Positions 1 to 11,439 of a stretch of DNA of 64,000 bases are shown here, one piece after another (within the stretch, counting starts at the first letter, position 1; every line of letters begins with the position of its first letter). The notes under the pieces are model-generated. The model saw only the letters and a program-made list of their open reading frames with translations. It was not told the origin of the DNA and did not search any database. The position numbers and the translations under genes were made by a program. The stretch covers positions 17,827,194-17,891,193 of the forward strand of contig OX438758.1 in the NCBI GenBank assembly GCA_949316235.1, read 5' to 3'. The DNA is from Oegoconia quadripuncta (lineage: Eukaryota; Arthropoda; Insecta; Lepidoptera; Autostichidae).

Positions 1-2400
1 TTGTAAACGGTTGGCCGACACTTCTGGTATACCCTTGTACGGTCCAAAAATGGAAATAAGAGGCTTGTGATCGGTGCGGAGTACGAATGGATTAGATCTG
101 CCATACAAATATTGATGAAAGCGCCGCACTCCAAAAATTATAGCAGTCGCTTCCTTCTGAATTTGCGAGTAGTGTTTCTCGGCTGCGTTTAGGGTGCGTG
201 ATGCAAACGCGATTGGTTTTTCTACCTCTTTATCTATTTGGGATAACACTGCCCCTAATCCGTAAGGGGATGCGTCTACCGTCAAGATTAACTTTGCATA
301 TTGGTTGTAGTGCGCTAATACTCGATCTGAAGCTAAACATTTTTTAATTTTCTCGAAAGCTTCGTTATGCACAGGCTCCCAATTCCATTTTTTGCCTTTT
401 TTTAGTAAATCAAATAGTGAACTTAATAAGCTAGATGCGTTTGGTACGAAATTCCTATAATAATTTACTAACCCCAAAAATGATTGCAACTGGGTGACGT
501 TTGTTGGGATCTGCGCATCGAGAATAGCCTGAACCTTTTCTGGGGACTTTTTCAATCCCTCTTTATTAATGATGTACCCCAAATAGCTAATCTCATCTTT
601 GAAAAACTCGCACTTTTCCCTTTGCAAAGTTAACCCTGCACTTTCCAGTCTTTGGAGTACGGCGTTCAACCGGTCTAAATGTTCGTTTTTATCTTTTCCG
701 CTAATCAAAATATCATCTAATAGGCACAATACCCCCTCTATCCCAGATAGTACGCATTCCATGGCGCGTTGAAAAATTGCCGGCGCGCTAGCCAATCCAA
801 AAACGAGGCGCGTATATTTGAATAGGCCGCGATGCGTATTTATGCATGTTAGCAATTGCGATTCATCGTTTAAAACAAATTGGGTGTACGCCATCGACAA
901 ATCGAGTTTCGTGAATTGTTGGCCACCATGAAGCTTTGAGAATAGCTCCCTTATTGTCGGTAGGGGGTACTGTTCCACCAGTAGTTGTTTATTTATTGTG
1001 ACCGAATAATCCACACATAATCTCACCGAACCGTTTCTCTTAAGCACTGGTACGATCGGCGATGCATATTCAGAGTGTTCTATAGGTATTAATACGCCTA
1101 GATCGACTAACCTGTCGATTTCTTTCCCTACTTTATCCCGTAGTGAAAACGCGATAGGACGCGCTTTAACAAAAATCGGTTTCACGTTTTCCTTCAGGGA
1201 TAAATTAATTTTATACTTATTGAAAGTCCCTAATTTGTCGGAGAACAAATGTGGATATTGTTTTTGGAAACTTTCTACTATTACGTTGTCTGTCTCTTCA
1301 CAAAAATTAACGGGCATTAGCTGTAAATGAAACAGGGAAATAAAATCTCTGCCTAACAGCGGCGGTCCCCCATCTTTGACTACATAAGCACTAAGAGAAC
1401 GCTCTGCTCCCGCGTATGAGATAGTTAGGCCAACAGTACCTATGCATGTAATTTTATTCCCTGTGTAAGTCATTAGCCGTTTCCTTGTGGCCGATAATGG
1501 CAAATACTTAAAATGTTTTTGATACATCTTTTCTGGTATCACTGTAACTGCTGAACCGCTATCCACCTCGAATTTAAAATTTTGTCCTTTCACCGATATA
1601 CTTTCTACCAAAGGCTCCCCCCGGATGGAACGTATATTAAACAACTCACCATCGTCATCCTCGCTATCGTCACCAGGAACGGTATTCACGCAATTCACTT
1701 TATTTGTACACATTCTGCGTAAATGACCCACTTGGTTGCACTTTTTACACGCGAACTTCGCATAACGGCACTCGGAACTTTTATGGTTAAAATAACCACA
1801 TACGGAACACTTTTGTTTTCCTGACGCGTTTTTCTTGCCATCGTTTCTCGCTATCTTATACAGCTGGTTATTGGCTGACGTGGCATTGGCGCCGCCGGTG
1901 ACGGCCTCCGCGTCGGTCGTTGCGCTGGCAGCAGCTGCCCCTGCTCGCGCGCAACTAATAGCTTGCGCAAGCTCCACGGCCTTACTGAGCGTCAGTCCAA
2001 AGGGGTCCTGTGCATACAGCTTCTCCTTTTCGGCCCCTGGCAGCATTCCCATTATGAACCGGTCTCGCAGTGCCTCCTCGACGTTGGTAAACTGGCAGTG
2101 AGCTGTTAACCCTCGTAGTCTAGCGGCCCACTGCGAGTGGGTCTCACTTGCCTGTTGTGATGCCGCATAAAAATTGTGACGCTCAGTGAACCCTAAACGC
2201 TTTGGCGTGAAATGGTTGTCCAATAGCGTCAGGATATCTTCGAATGGCACTTGTTCCAGTTCTTTTGGCAGCGCCAGGTCTGCCGCGAGTTTATATGTGC
2301 TCTCGGTGAGTGCGCTCAACAAAATTGCACGTCTCTTCGTCCCCGACACATCGCTTGTGTTACAAATATCATTAGCAATAACGTTTGTAAATTATGGTCA
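1..2400 (-). CDS. Gag-Pol polyprotein of Ty3/Gypsy element, partial
   Basis: A single minus-strand frame stays open where I translated it, from about 2385 to the left edge. Gag matrix/capsid-like sequence covers about 2360-1950. Two CCHC-type zinc knuckles lie at about 1813-1710 (CSVCGYFNHKSSEC and CKKCNQVGHLRRMC). The protease active site DSGSAVTVI is at about 1567-1541. The RT catalytic box reads LLDDILI at about 720-700, a variant of YxDD. RNase H reads TDHKPLISIFG at about 72-40. The only good start, the ATG at 2435, is in a different frame, and the joining frame has stops near 2395, so the gag N-terminus appears damaged by a small indel or deletion. The pol part looks young and intact. 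The C-terminus lies outside the window. Confidence 0.85.
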
Positions 2401-2470
2401 AAACTAGTTAAAATTCCAAAAATTGCACTAGACATTTTCTAAACGGGGGTAAGCGCGGGTTAGTGTGGGT

Positions 2471-2482
2471 ATCTCGTCGCCA
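2471..2482 (-). other. Primer-binding site of the Gypsy element
   Basis: On the minus strand TGGCGACGAGAT follows the LTR end after one base. Gypsy elements of this kind prime from a tRNA 3' end beginning TGGCGAC (often tRNA-Arg in insects). The assignment rests on position and the first seven bases. Confidence 0.6.
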
Positions 2483-2483
2483 A

Positions 2484-2595
2484 TGTTACGTCGGTGACAA
2501 GGGAGACAACTAAAACGACCGGCTGTTGGATTCACACTGGTTTATTATAAGGAACGTCACACCGTTGGTGGCGCCGCCCATTTACATACCTAACA
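2484..2595 (-). repeat. 5' LTR of the Gypsy element
   Basis: The inner edge at 2484 is firm because TGT here pairs with an ACA end next to the primer-binding site. It holds an AATAAA on the minus strand near 2541. The outer edge is either 2595 or 2624, both ending in CCTAACA on the plus strand, roughly inverse to the TGTTACG start. The LTR is therefore about 110-140 bp. The partner LTR would settle it. Confidence 0.55.
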
Positions 2596-2599
2596 AATA

Positions 2600-2928
2600 T
2601 CATTATCGATTTGCAGACCTAACATTACTGTAAACGTCATCGCGTTGTTTTTGGCGATACCATCGCCAGCAGGTACACTTCTTGTTGCAAACCGCGTATT
2701 TCGATAGTCATGCGACCTTCCAAATTATAAATTCCGTCTACGTCCAATTCTCCAATACACATTCTATTCAATTAAAGAATGTTTGGATCATAAGGTGGAA
2801 ATTTAAATTATCTAATGTATTTAATACTAATGAATGTAACTGACATGAATTATGTAATGTATTTGATATTATGAATTTAACAGTAATTAATGTTATCGAT
2901 TATGTAAATGAATTTAGTATCCAAAAGA
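2600..2928. other. AT-rich stretch without recognised feature
   Basis: Low-complexity AT-rich DNA with no convincing coding frame or repeat that I could match elsewhere in the window. Confidence 0.4.
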
Positions 2929-3196
2929 GACAAACCCTCTGAGTTTCTCGCTAGCTCTTCTCAGTAGTGGTCGCGTTCCGAGCTAGTGGTAGTTTAAAAA
3001 ACAAATGACGTTCATAAGTGCATATTGTATTGCCTACATGAATAAATGATTAAAAAAAAACTTTACTGTAATAGTTTTAAGATTTATAGATATTTGCATG
3101 CTGTTAAAAATGGCTGAATAGGCGATAGAACCAGTACTGAAACATCTTATAATGTACCCTATTCAATAGCAAATAAATCATTTGTATTTGTATGAC
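2929..3196 (+). mobile_element. LINE 3' end (GAGTTTCTTGCTCGTTCTTC family), decayed
   Basis: The motif GAGTTTCTCGCTAGCTCTTC at about 2940 is a diverged copy of a 3' UTR motif that recurs at 30727, 39075, 60783 and 61827. As in those copies, it is followed after 100-250 bases by AAATAAA and a short simple tail, here (TTTGTA)n at about 3178. A neighbouring tail CAAATAAACTATTTGTATTTG at about 3843-3871 looks like a second truncated end. Confidence 0.55.
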
Positions 3197-3436
3197 AAAC
3201 TTCTATTATATTTAAAGTTTTGAATACTAAAAAAACCCGAGAGCATATCTTGTATTTTTTTTTTCATTTGGCCGCCAGTGTACATCCCGTCAGACGTAAT
3301 CATCACGTCCGCGCATAATATTGGAAATTTCTTATATTTTTTATAGTCTTTCCTTAGCGCTACATCGCAGGGAAAAATTCTTAATACTTAAAGGAACGGA
3401 GAATACAAATATCAGGAGAATAAATACGAACTTTTA

Positions 3437-3900
3437 AAGTAGATAGATAGATAGATAGATCGTTTATTTGTATCTCCAGTCACACACATACCATAAGTTC
3501 CAAAGCAATTGTATATAAGTACGACTTCATAAGCCAAATAAAATATTTCAATTCTATTTTACTCAACTTATGCTATTCTATTCTATGCTACTTTATAATA
3601 TTGTAACTTAACCTTGATAAGGGCTAGGGAAAATTGTTCTGTAAATATAAAGAAAGCATTACAGTAACAAATTTAGAATTTAAAAAATAATTAGATGATA
3701 TTATGTGATAAGATAATACGAATTGTTGAAAAGTATCTGATACATTAGTAATTAAACGGAACCTGAAACCATTTGCACACCTGCATGCAGGTTGAACTCA
3801 TTGTGGACGAACTATACTTAACATCTCTTTTACTGTGTTCTGGCAAATAAACTATTTGTATTTGTATTTGTAACGCTATTGCACAAAAAGTATGTATCAG
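3437..3900 (-). mobile_element. LINE 3' region with (GATA)n tail
   Basis: An (AGAT)n run at 3440-3460 is followed by TCGTTTATTTGTATCTCCAG. The same junction occurs at 10965-11000 and 31553-31580. On the minus strand it reads as a LINE 3' end carrying a TCTA microsatellite tail. The rest to about 3900 has no coding frame that I can assign. Confidence 0.5.
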
Positions 3901-4020
3901 GGTTTTTCAGGTCAATGGGTCATGAACATTAGAACAATTTAGTTTTGTAGATTTTATAGTAAAAATCCAACATGGCGCCCGCAATATACAAAATATTCTG
4001 TCGGTTTTGTTTTTTATTGT

Positions 4021-4347
4021 TTTTTATGCACAACGGGTTGGTATTTGACCTCAATCACACCTGATGTTAAGGGAAGATAGGGTTGAAGGTGGAAGCGTAG
4101 GTACTGACCCGAAAACCCCAACACATTTGCGGGACTGGCTATCTTATCTCTGACAACCGGAACACAACAATTACCATTGCTGCTTGGCGGCAGATTTAGA
4201 TAAGATGGTGGTAGCTAGCCAGGCGGACATTTAAATGCCCTACCACCAACCAAACCGAGTACTTAAACATGTACCCCGCTGAGGATCGAACCCGCCACCT
4301 CCGAATCGTAAACCCAATGTTGTTTACATTGAGCCACGGAGGCGGTT
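4021..4347 (-). repeat. tRNA-derived SINE, family 1, nearly full length
   Basis: Read on the minus strand it starts with a tRNA-like head (A box GTGGCTCAATGT, B box GGTTCGATCCTC) near 4340-4270. A body containing GGACTGGCTATC-type sequence follows, then a 3' end ATCAGGTGTGATTGAGGTCA, then an A-rich tail at 4021. The same family recurs at 11986, 19724, 25705, 29199, 31146, 51577, 52143, 53741 and 61223. Confidence 0.85.
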
Positions 4348-4349
4348 TT

Positions 4350-4720
4350 TAAAGAACTTACTGTTATTCATGACATTCTTCTCTTTTATTACCTTTAATT
4401 CGATTTCTCTATATAGAGAATATGTGATAATAAGTCTTATATAGGTTATGTATAATTATTATTAGTACCTACATATCTCTAAGTTATTTACATCAAGCCA
4501 ACGAATTCCAAACATCTCTCTAACGTTAGTTAAAGAAAATTCAACAACTATCCTACATGAATATTAACTCCAAACTTTCGAACATTTTGCTCATCTTGCA
4601 TAAACCTCTAAAACAAACTGCTCAGGACCAGTTCAAACCTGTTATAACAAGTTGTAGGTCACGCTGTTACACGAAATACATCCCGCAAAACTATGGCAGC
4701 AAAGTTATGCAAATCAGTAC
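4350..4720. other. Unassigned AT-rich DNA
   Basis: No coding frame or matched repeat seen. Confidence 0.35.
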
Positions 4721-4829
4721 GCTAGTGTGACCATTTTGTTAGTTTTTTGTAGGAAGTATTTTCAGTTAGCTGGACGCTGATTTTCTTTGCACAACTTGAG
4801 CTTTCTTTCTTCTTAGGGCGTGATGGCAA

Positions 4830-5660
4830 GCGTACAGGGGGCTGATTCGAGAGTTCAAGGTCGATAGACATTAGTAAGACATTCACACTTAGGCGTAAGT
4901 GCAAAGTCCAAGACAAACTCGAGTGAGTCAGGCGTCCGCTTCTCGTTCAATCGAGATTTCAATATTAATAGACATCTATAGGGTTGCCTCATATGCATAA
5001 GCGTGAATGGATACCACACTCCTCTGCTGGTGCTTCGGTAAGTGCGGTTGGTCTGTGATGATGGAGTGGACTGTATTTGTTGGTTCAGGAGCCGGAGGAT
5101 TTTCAAACACTGACTAAACTTGTGTTAATAATTTTATTGTAGTTTACAGTTAAAATAAGAGACAATAATCATGAATATTAAAAAACTTAGGTGTTGGTGA
5201 GATGACTACTTTCGCGCGATACCTATTTCCCCCGCTACCCGCGCTCGTGTCAAAATTGGCTCTTGCGGATGCGTTTTGTTTCACGAACAGTGAAAGATAT
5301 ACCAATGTCTATTGACAGTGAAATGTTGAGTGCATGAGATTTGGGGTCCAGGTCTCTGATTGTCGTACACTCGAGATTGCAATATCGATAGACATCCATA
5401 GGTTTGTCACTTTTACACTTACGCCTATATGTGAAAGTGACACATACTGATGTCTACACATAAGTAACATCACGATTTTTATCCCAAATGGGTTAGTCAG
5501 AGGTGTCCCAAACGTTATAAGTTAATGCTCAATACAACATCCACGGTTAGCCTTACAAAATAAACAGAACTTACGTGACAAGAGGTGAGCCCATCGCCGT
5601 TAAACGTGCAAATCTATAGATGTTTCTTGGTGGAAAATCCCTTAGTCCCTTATGGGTTGC
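4830..5660. repeat. Unnamed dispersed repeat, two related blocks
   Basis: The phrase TCGAGAT..CAATAT..ATAGACATC(C/T)ATAGG occurs at about 4950-4982 and again at about 5370-5403. The block 5468-5650 (ATCACGATTTTTATCCCAAATGGG, then CCATCGCCGTTAAACG and CTATAGAT) matches a second copy at 28893-29095. A related phrase, GGGCTCACCTCCTGTCACGT, is at 45352. No coding capacity was recognised. Confidence 0.5.
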
Positions 5661-5909
5661 TTTTATTCTTTTTACGAACCGAAATCACACTACTCTCAAA
5701 TAAACGCGTATAATGTATATTTCGCTACACTGAGACATTTACAAACAAGCATCCCAAGGTCAAGAACTGGACAAAAGCGGTCGCTAAGGCGGATTTGGCG
5801 GCGCAAGGCGACTGAATTCTTTGAAACCAAGCTAGGTAAAGATCGAAACAAAAGTCATACTTCGCCTACTGTTAAAAGTTATAAAGCAATGCAATTTGTC
5901 GATAAGTAG
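5652..5909 (+). other. Short open frame, unassigned
   Basis: An 85-residue open frame at the edge of the repeat block above. Its middle is basic (RTGQKRSLRRIWRRKATEF). I do not recognise it, and it could be chance or the end of a repeat-borne ORF. Confidence 0.2.
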
Positions 5910-5959
5910 ATACATTATGGAATTGCAATAATAGTTTTTGATTTCACAAAAGTCAGTCT

Positions 5960-6500
5960 ACCGTTGGAAGTACTCACAAAATCCGACAAAATACCCGAAA
6001 TATGGTGACCTTAGTAAAACAGAAGGTTCTACGTGAACGACGCCGCACCTGCCGCTTACAGCATATTTACATAAATATTGTACCCCGTAGGCTGTCGGTG
6101 GTCGCCATTTTGACTTGTGTCGGCTTACTAAGCTGATTTTCATTTGGCCTAGCTTTCTGTATTAGGTAAAATGGAGTCTAAATAATGAGATACTAAATAT
6201 TTCCAGTAAATGTCAATGTACTGATGTAAGAAAAGAGGATGATAATGATACCAAATTAATGTAGGGATGAATGTAGTTGATTACAGGAAGATGGGTAGAT
6301 TGTGTAAAGAAAGATACGGTTGAGTGCAGAAGTAAAAGACATAGTAATGAAAGACTAAGTGACAAGTCTACTTACTTAATTTGGAAATATGTTCAAAACG
6401 TTTTAATATTAGTAACATAAGTTTAAAAACCAAGGAACCCGACAGTATAATATTTTAATAAAAGAATTCGATGAATCTGGTACACATAAAGTTTTAAAAC
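5960..6500. other. Unassigned AT-rich DNA
   Basis: No gene or matched repeat seen. Confidence 0.35.
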
Positions 6501-6503
6501 AAA

Positions 6504-6893
6504 TCAAAGCAATAAAACTAAAGCTGAACTAAAGGGAGAAAACGTCTCCAGACCTCCCGTCTGAGGCATGAACCCTAACACACTTACCGCGTTACCTCGC
6601 TGAACAGCTAGACTAAGACGTTGAGCGAGGTACGCGCCAGCCCGTAGATCACACGAGGCCAGAACCAATCTGGTTGAGAGATCGTGGACGACCTTCTGCG
6701 TGTCCGATAACCACGGGCACATAGTCTCTACAGCAAGCCCAACAAACTCATTACCGAGTAACGATGAGTATTTCCGGCGTTGGAGTAGATGGGCTCGTGG
6801 CGGGTTTGGAAAAGTATTAGGAAGATGATGATTAATAAGTAATTTGCGACTGTCCTTAGTTAAGGATAAAAATGCATCCTCAACGAATGTCAT
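6504..6893 (-). pseudogene. Retroelement pol C-terminal remnant (QRxSxAxQRGNA family)
   Basis: A 129-codon minus-strand frame contains RRKYSSLLGNEFVGLAVET, a PW segment and LAQRLSLAVQRGNAVSVLG. The last motif recurs at 23075-23130, 26300-26352 and 35175-35222, so this is a dispersed family. The layout resembles the C-terminal part of animal retroelement-type reverse transcriptase ORFs. Family identity is from memory and not certain. No RT catalytic region is visible beside it, so this is a remnant. Confidence 0.5.
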
Positions 6894-6899
6894 TAAATT

Positions 6900-7660
6900 T
6901 AGCAGATCCGCTCTTTATAGAGCTCCGATAGGTTTCTTATGAACCTATTATACAATTGATTTCTTAAGTTTTTAGGCTTCCAAATCACTTAAAATTGTGA
7001 CATTTTTAATTTACAATTACAGCATATTTACAAGGGCAACTCAATTGTATACCAGGCGTTTGACCACAATCGCATTTGTTGTCAGTAACGGATCATCGTC
7101 CTTCATCGTCGTGCTTCATCTTCCACTACGTTTAGTCGAAGATGAAGCATGGGATCTCAGTGGATACCGATTCACCTTTCTTTTTCTTCTTCTAATTTAA
7201 GAGCTAGTTTAGTAACCGCCATTCCTTTCTTTTTTCTGCCCTCTCTTCAAAATCTTTATACGACACGACATGTACTAGTCTTTCCTTGGGCTATCCCTTC
7301 CTCTTTTTTCTTCGATTTTTAACTCAATTGTGTTTTTTATAAACATAAAAAACAAAAACACCTTTCTCTTTAAGAAAATTGTAGGACATTAGAAAGACTG
7401 ACGCCGGAAATACGTGAATTATCATGTAACAAATTAAATTTTGCGGTTTTCGTTAACTTATGATCTAGGTAACTAAATACCATATTTGAGTTCGAAAAAT
7501 TAAAAAAAAATGTTAATAATGATGATAGGTACGGAACATCACGGTCTTTTCCATTAGTATATAGTTTGAGTTTCAATAATGATAAGACCTTTTGGAACAG
7601 ACCAAAAAAAATTTTACTGAGCGGTTCCAAGATCATGCTTGCTTAGTAATAAGTAATTCT
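6900..7660. other. Unassigned AT-rich DNA
   Basis: At 7070-7170 the phrase GATGAAGCATGGGATCTCAGTGGAT resembles the LINE 3' UTR seen at 7845, so a decayed LINE tail may lie here. Nothing else was supported. Confidence 0.3.
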
Positions 7661-8487
7661 TGGAAGTAAGTCCAAGAATTTTCTGTTGAATTCGGGTATG
7701 GTTCCTAGTGGAAAGTTGTTCATAATCAGGTGTGGAGCACCAGCCAAAATTGTTGGACTTTTTTTTTTTTTTTATGGTTAACTGGATACGCATTTGACCA
7801 CAATCTCACCTGATGGGAAGTGATGATGTGGCCGAAGATGAAGCACGCGATCTCAGTAGATGCCTATTCACCCTGCTCTTGAAGATCCCAAGGTTGTAGG
7901 ATTCAGGAAAGACTGACGCCGGAAGGGAGTTCCATGCCTTGGCTGTTCGCATTATGAATGAAGAATCGAACCGCTTAGTGCGAATGTTCGGTATGTTAAC
8001 TACATACGGGTGGAATCCCTCCCCGCGCCTAGTAGTCCGAAGATGGAATGGCGATGGTGGAATAAGATTGTGTAATTCCAACGCACACTCACCGAAATGT
8101 ATCCTGTAAAAGACCGAGAGACAGGCGACCTTGCGACGGTGTTCGAGGCTCTGCAATTTAGCAGTGATCGAATGGTCACCAATGAGTCTTTTGGCACGTC
8201 GTTCCACAGAATCGAGTGCAGCCAGCTGGTACTTGGCTGAACCATCCCAAAGGTGACAGCAGTATTCCTTTTTTCCTTATTAGAGGTAGTTTTTTTTTTA
8301 TTAAAAACTGGTTTTGCGTTTGACTATAGGTAGGTAGGTACTATAGGTAGTTTCAGAAAGGTTTACTTTGTGTGGGTAATCGATTTTTTTTTATCGAATT
8401 CGTCTATGGTTACTTGGGGAAAGTCATTCGTAATCAGGAGTGGCGTCACAAGATAATGGGAATTACACGAACTCCAATTCATCCTGT
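7660..8487. mobile_element. Foldback MITE interrupted by a LINE
   Basis: The right part 8340-8487 (TTTCAGAAAGGTTTACTTTG, TATGGT..CTTG, GGAAAGT, TGGCGTCAC, ending TTCATCCTGTA) matches the right arm of the element at 16529-17394. The left part at 7690-7750 (TATGGTTCCTAGTGGAAAGTTGTTC) matches 16700-16750. A minus-strand LINE (7763-8268) sits between them. The left terminus is not clear. Confidence 0.5.
7763..8268 (-). mobile_element. 5'-truncated CR1/Jockey-type LINE
   Basis: The minus strand encodes the last part of a non-LTR reverse transcriptase ORF (8207-7806), including [34 protein letters not shown] and AWNSLPASVFPESYNLGIF. A 3' UTR follows, ending CCAGTTAACCATAAAA and a poly(A) run at 7759-7774. 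Other copies are at 23984, 24410 and 50095. The RT catalytic domain is missing, as expected from 5' truncation. Clade placement (CR1/Jockey superfamily) is by resemblance. Confidence 0.8.
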
Positions 8488-8489
8488 AT

Positions 8490-9750
8490 AATAACATACC
8501 TCAGTGGGACGAATTCATTTAAAAATAAATTACATGATCTTTTAACATGAAAATGCCTGGATTAATACCTTGGTGATAAATCCATCCAGATTTGTTTCTG
8601 TTTACTATATGTAATTTTTATGCATCCAAATTTTGTGATATTTTTTAATATTGTATTGCTTTATATTTAGGTGTAAGTTTCAAAGTTGTATGCCCATGTA
8701 GCTAGACATAGCCGAGCATGTAACATCATGTAACAATCTACCTGTATGTTACCTATATCAATGATCCACAATAAACTTTTTAAATTTGAAAAAAAAATAA
8801 TTTGGATATCTAAAATTACAACACACAACGGCATTTCAACCAAGTAACTCATTATTACCCTCGGTAATGAATGAGATCCATATGGTGAGGTAGAATGACC
8901 TAATTATTTTAATGAAAAGCAAATAATTCCCCTTTCAATTATTAAAACCGGAGTCATTTATAATCTGGCACAAAGAGGGTAGCGATTAATTGAGTACGTC
9001 GCCCGACTAACTGATTTGTATCTACTAATTGAATTAAATTAAATACCAAATTTGGTCATAAATCGCTCAGGTGGCTTATCCAAAGCCAATTGATACTTTG
9101 TTTCGACTGTTTAATTACTGACAAGAATAATAATGTATAATAACCATGAAACAGAATGAAACAAAAACTATGATAGTTTATGATAAGTGAATCTGATCAA
9201 TTTTGGAAATCTGAATTAAAAGCAGATTGCAGATCTTGATTATACTTTCGACCTAGGTGATATACTTATTATATTAACATTTACGTCACCTTAGTTGCCA
9301 TCAGGCATAGTTCTTGTTGCGCGAGGTATCTGCTTTAGCAAATTTGCCAAAGGTCTCCATTGCAAGCGCCGCCAACTCACGTATTGTATTCGTGAGAGAT
9401 GAATATCTTCGACGCTTGAAGGTTCGCGCTTAGCCCAAGATAACTCCGTCCAGCATCGTGGCGTCGTCTCTGAACATACCGCATGTTTCTAAAGTTGAGA
9501 AAATAGAGCCACTAGCTAGAGGTCAAAAGGTCAGAATTTCGAGGTAGAAAACGCTGTAATAATCAAAGTTGAAATCTGGACAGCACGAACAATGATGGGG
9601 TTCGCATACCTTAGCAAATTTTATTAAGGTTGTCGCGGGCTAGTTTTCTGCAACTAACCACTTACAGTACACCTATTGCATATTGAGCTGGGGATCCAGT
9701 TTCAAACCCAGCTATCTTCTAATGAACCCTTGCAAATCTTTGATATTTAC
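8490..9750. other. Unassigned intergenic DNA
   Basis: AT-rich, with no convincing coding frame, hairpin or matched repeat. Confidence 0.35.
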
Positions 9751-9818
9751 TATACTATCTGTGAACGGGCTGAGATATCCGAGATGTAATGCTCGTTATT
9801 CTGCTACTCCTAGTCATT

Positions 9819-10444
9819 CTAAGATGCTTTGAGTGGCTGTAAGCTCTGCACAAGCATCTGTTCAATAGTGTAGGTATATCCATTAGATTCAGGAAACAAA
9901 TCGGAGCTGATATTACTTGAACTAAAATTGGCAACGAGTTTTCTTCTTCGATAATAGGGAAGCGCAAGACACCACTTTTGACTAGACTTAGAAAAGTATT
10001 TATTTACACAATGCAAGTCAGTTATTCTATTCCAAAGTATATCGCAAGTGATCGTAAGTTTCGGAGGATTCCAGTTAACCCAGCATTCACTTTTGTTTTG
10101 TTTTATATTCCATCCGCGTGGAAACGTATAAAATCGGCGCATTTGGCCGACCTACCCATGCCTGGGGTGAATGCTAAAGGAAATGGAAGCATAATTTTAT
10201 TGTGATAAAGAAACTTTTTGTAAAGATCTGAGAATCTACAACACTGCGTATAGTTCATCCGATAAATTTTGAGTTCAAACAGTTCGTCTCTTGTTATATT
10301 TTCTTTTTGAAAAGTTACTCTGGTTAGTATTTCTTGGTAAAGAAACGTAAGGTCAGCGCAATGGTTGACTATTGACAGAAACAGATTTCGTCCAATATTG
10401 GTTTCATAAACGTAAAACGTAAAAAATAATTGTGATTTCGGCAC
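9819..10444 (-). other. Two overlapping minus-strand open frames, unassigned
   Basis: Frames of 113 codons (10444-10103) and 107 codons (10142-9819) overlap by about 40 bases in different registers, which would suit one frame broken by a shift. I recognise no domain. Without homology they could be chance. Confidence 0.2.
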
Positions 10445-10589
10445 TTAGGTGCCAATAAACATCTACTATAACAACTTTGCATTTGCATGGATATAGAGTA
10501 TCCATAATTTATCTTATGTAGTACGTTTCACTGCGTTTATGGCCCAAAGACAGTCTTTAATAATATAACATTCTGATTAATAATACCCA

Positions 10590-10825
10590 GTCACAAAGTT
10601 GCATCGATGATGACGAGGACGTCAGTCGGAACGATAACACAAAATTATGCGACGAATTACACGCTCGGCTCACCCAGCCTGCTGCGAACATGGATAAACA
10701 TTTGCACTGGGCAATTAAGTTTGTCACAGTCCGATGGACCTGGCACTTACACACCGGACAAGTACACATACGGAAATGATGTTGATGCAAACTATATTAA
10801 CAAAACATTGCTTGATTTTCCATGA
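10590..10825 (+). other. GC-richer island with open frames, unassigned
   Basis: The segment is visibly less AT-rich than its surroundings and open in more than one frame. One plus frame contains SVGTITQNYATNYTLGSPS, another DDDEDVSRNDNTKLCDEL. The ends carry TTGCATCGATG and GATGTTGATGCAA, a possible short inverted pair. It may be a captured fragment or an exon. No function assigned. Confidence 0.25.
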
Positions 10826-10913
10826 CATTCTGGTCGAAGGTAATCTATTAACTAGTCTAAATCTCTCTCCTAGATAGAATGTACAATCAGCTGCAGAGAA
10901 ATATGACCCCCTA

Positions 10914-10948
10914 TTATAGATAGATAGATAGGTAGATAGATAGATAGG

Positions 10949-10979
<31 letters not shown>

Positions 10980-11270
10980 ATCGTTTATTTGTTACTCCAA
11001 TCACATTTTAAGAGTATTTCTTAAAAGAACTTAAAAGGTAAGTACTAGGTACAGAACAAGTAAAGCATGTGTGTGCTGCAGTAGGACAAATGGGTCACAG
11101 CTCAGTGTGTGAGATTGTCCAAAGAACAAAACACTGATTTTCAGCTATTACCCGAGGAGGATTATGGGTACAAGTGCAACATAATTCAAAAAAAAAACAA
11201 TGATGGATTGGTGTAAATGATAATATGAATACAGTATAGAAATAAAGAAATGTGTTGTATGTATGAGTTG
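10914..11270 (-). mobile_element. LINE 3' region with (GATA)n tail
   Basis: A long (GATA/GGTA)n run at 10917-10980 leads into TCGTTTATTTGTTACTCCAA. Then TGTGTGCTGCAGTAGGACAA, GGTCACAGCTCA and TTTCAGCTATTACCC follow, matching 32030-32115 in the copy at 31545. Minus-strand LINE 3' UTR is the simplest reading. Confidence 0.55.
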
Positions 11271-11439
11271 TTGAGTGATAGAAACCTACATCAAATATAA
11301 ATTATAGATTTTTTTTGCAATGTACTGAAATTAAGAAATTTTGACAATAATTGTGACTTTATTGTCTTACAGCAACCGCCACCGCCTCACGATGACGGTA
11401 AGTAGTAAGTACGTTGTAGATTATTTAATATTGTAAAGC

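Larger units (their letters stand above)
1..2595 (-). mobile_element. Ty3/Gypsy LTR retrotransposon, Mag-like, 3' part beyond left edge
   Basis: The minus strand carries, in order from high to low coordinates, an LTR, a primer-binding site, gag with zinc knuckles, aspartic protease, reverse transcriptase and RNase H. That order is the Ty3/Gypsy order. The RNase H signature TDHKPL followed by SIFG and a GIP..ANRLQ segment resembles the Mag clade first known from silkworm. Integrase and the second LTR would lie left of base 1. Target-site duplication cannot be tested because only one end is present. Confidence 0.85.

Noticed and set aside
1835..2407. Plus-strand open frames of 88, 73 and 63 codons
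   Set aside because: They lie antisense to the Gypsy gag frame, which has clear zinc knuckles on the minus strand.
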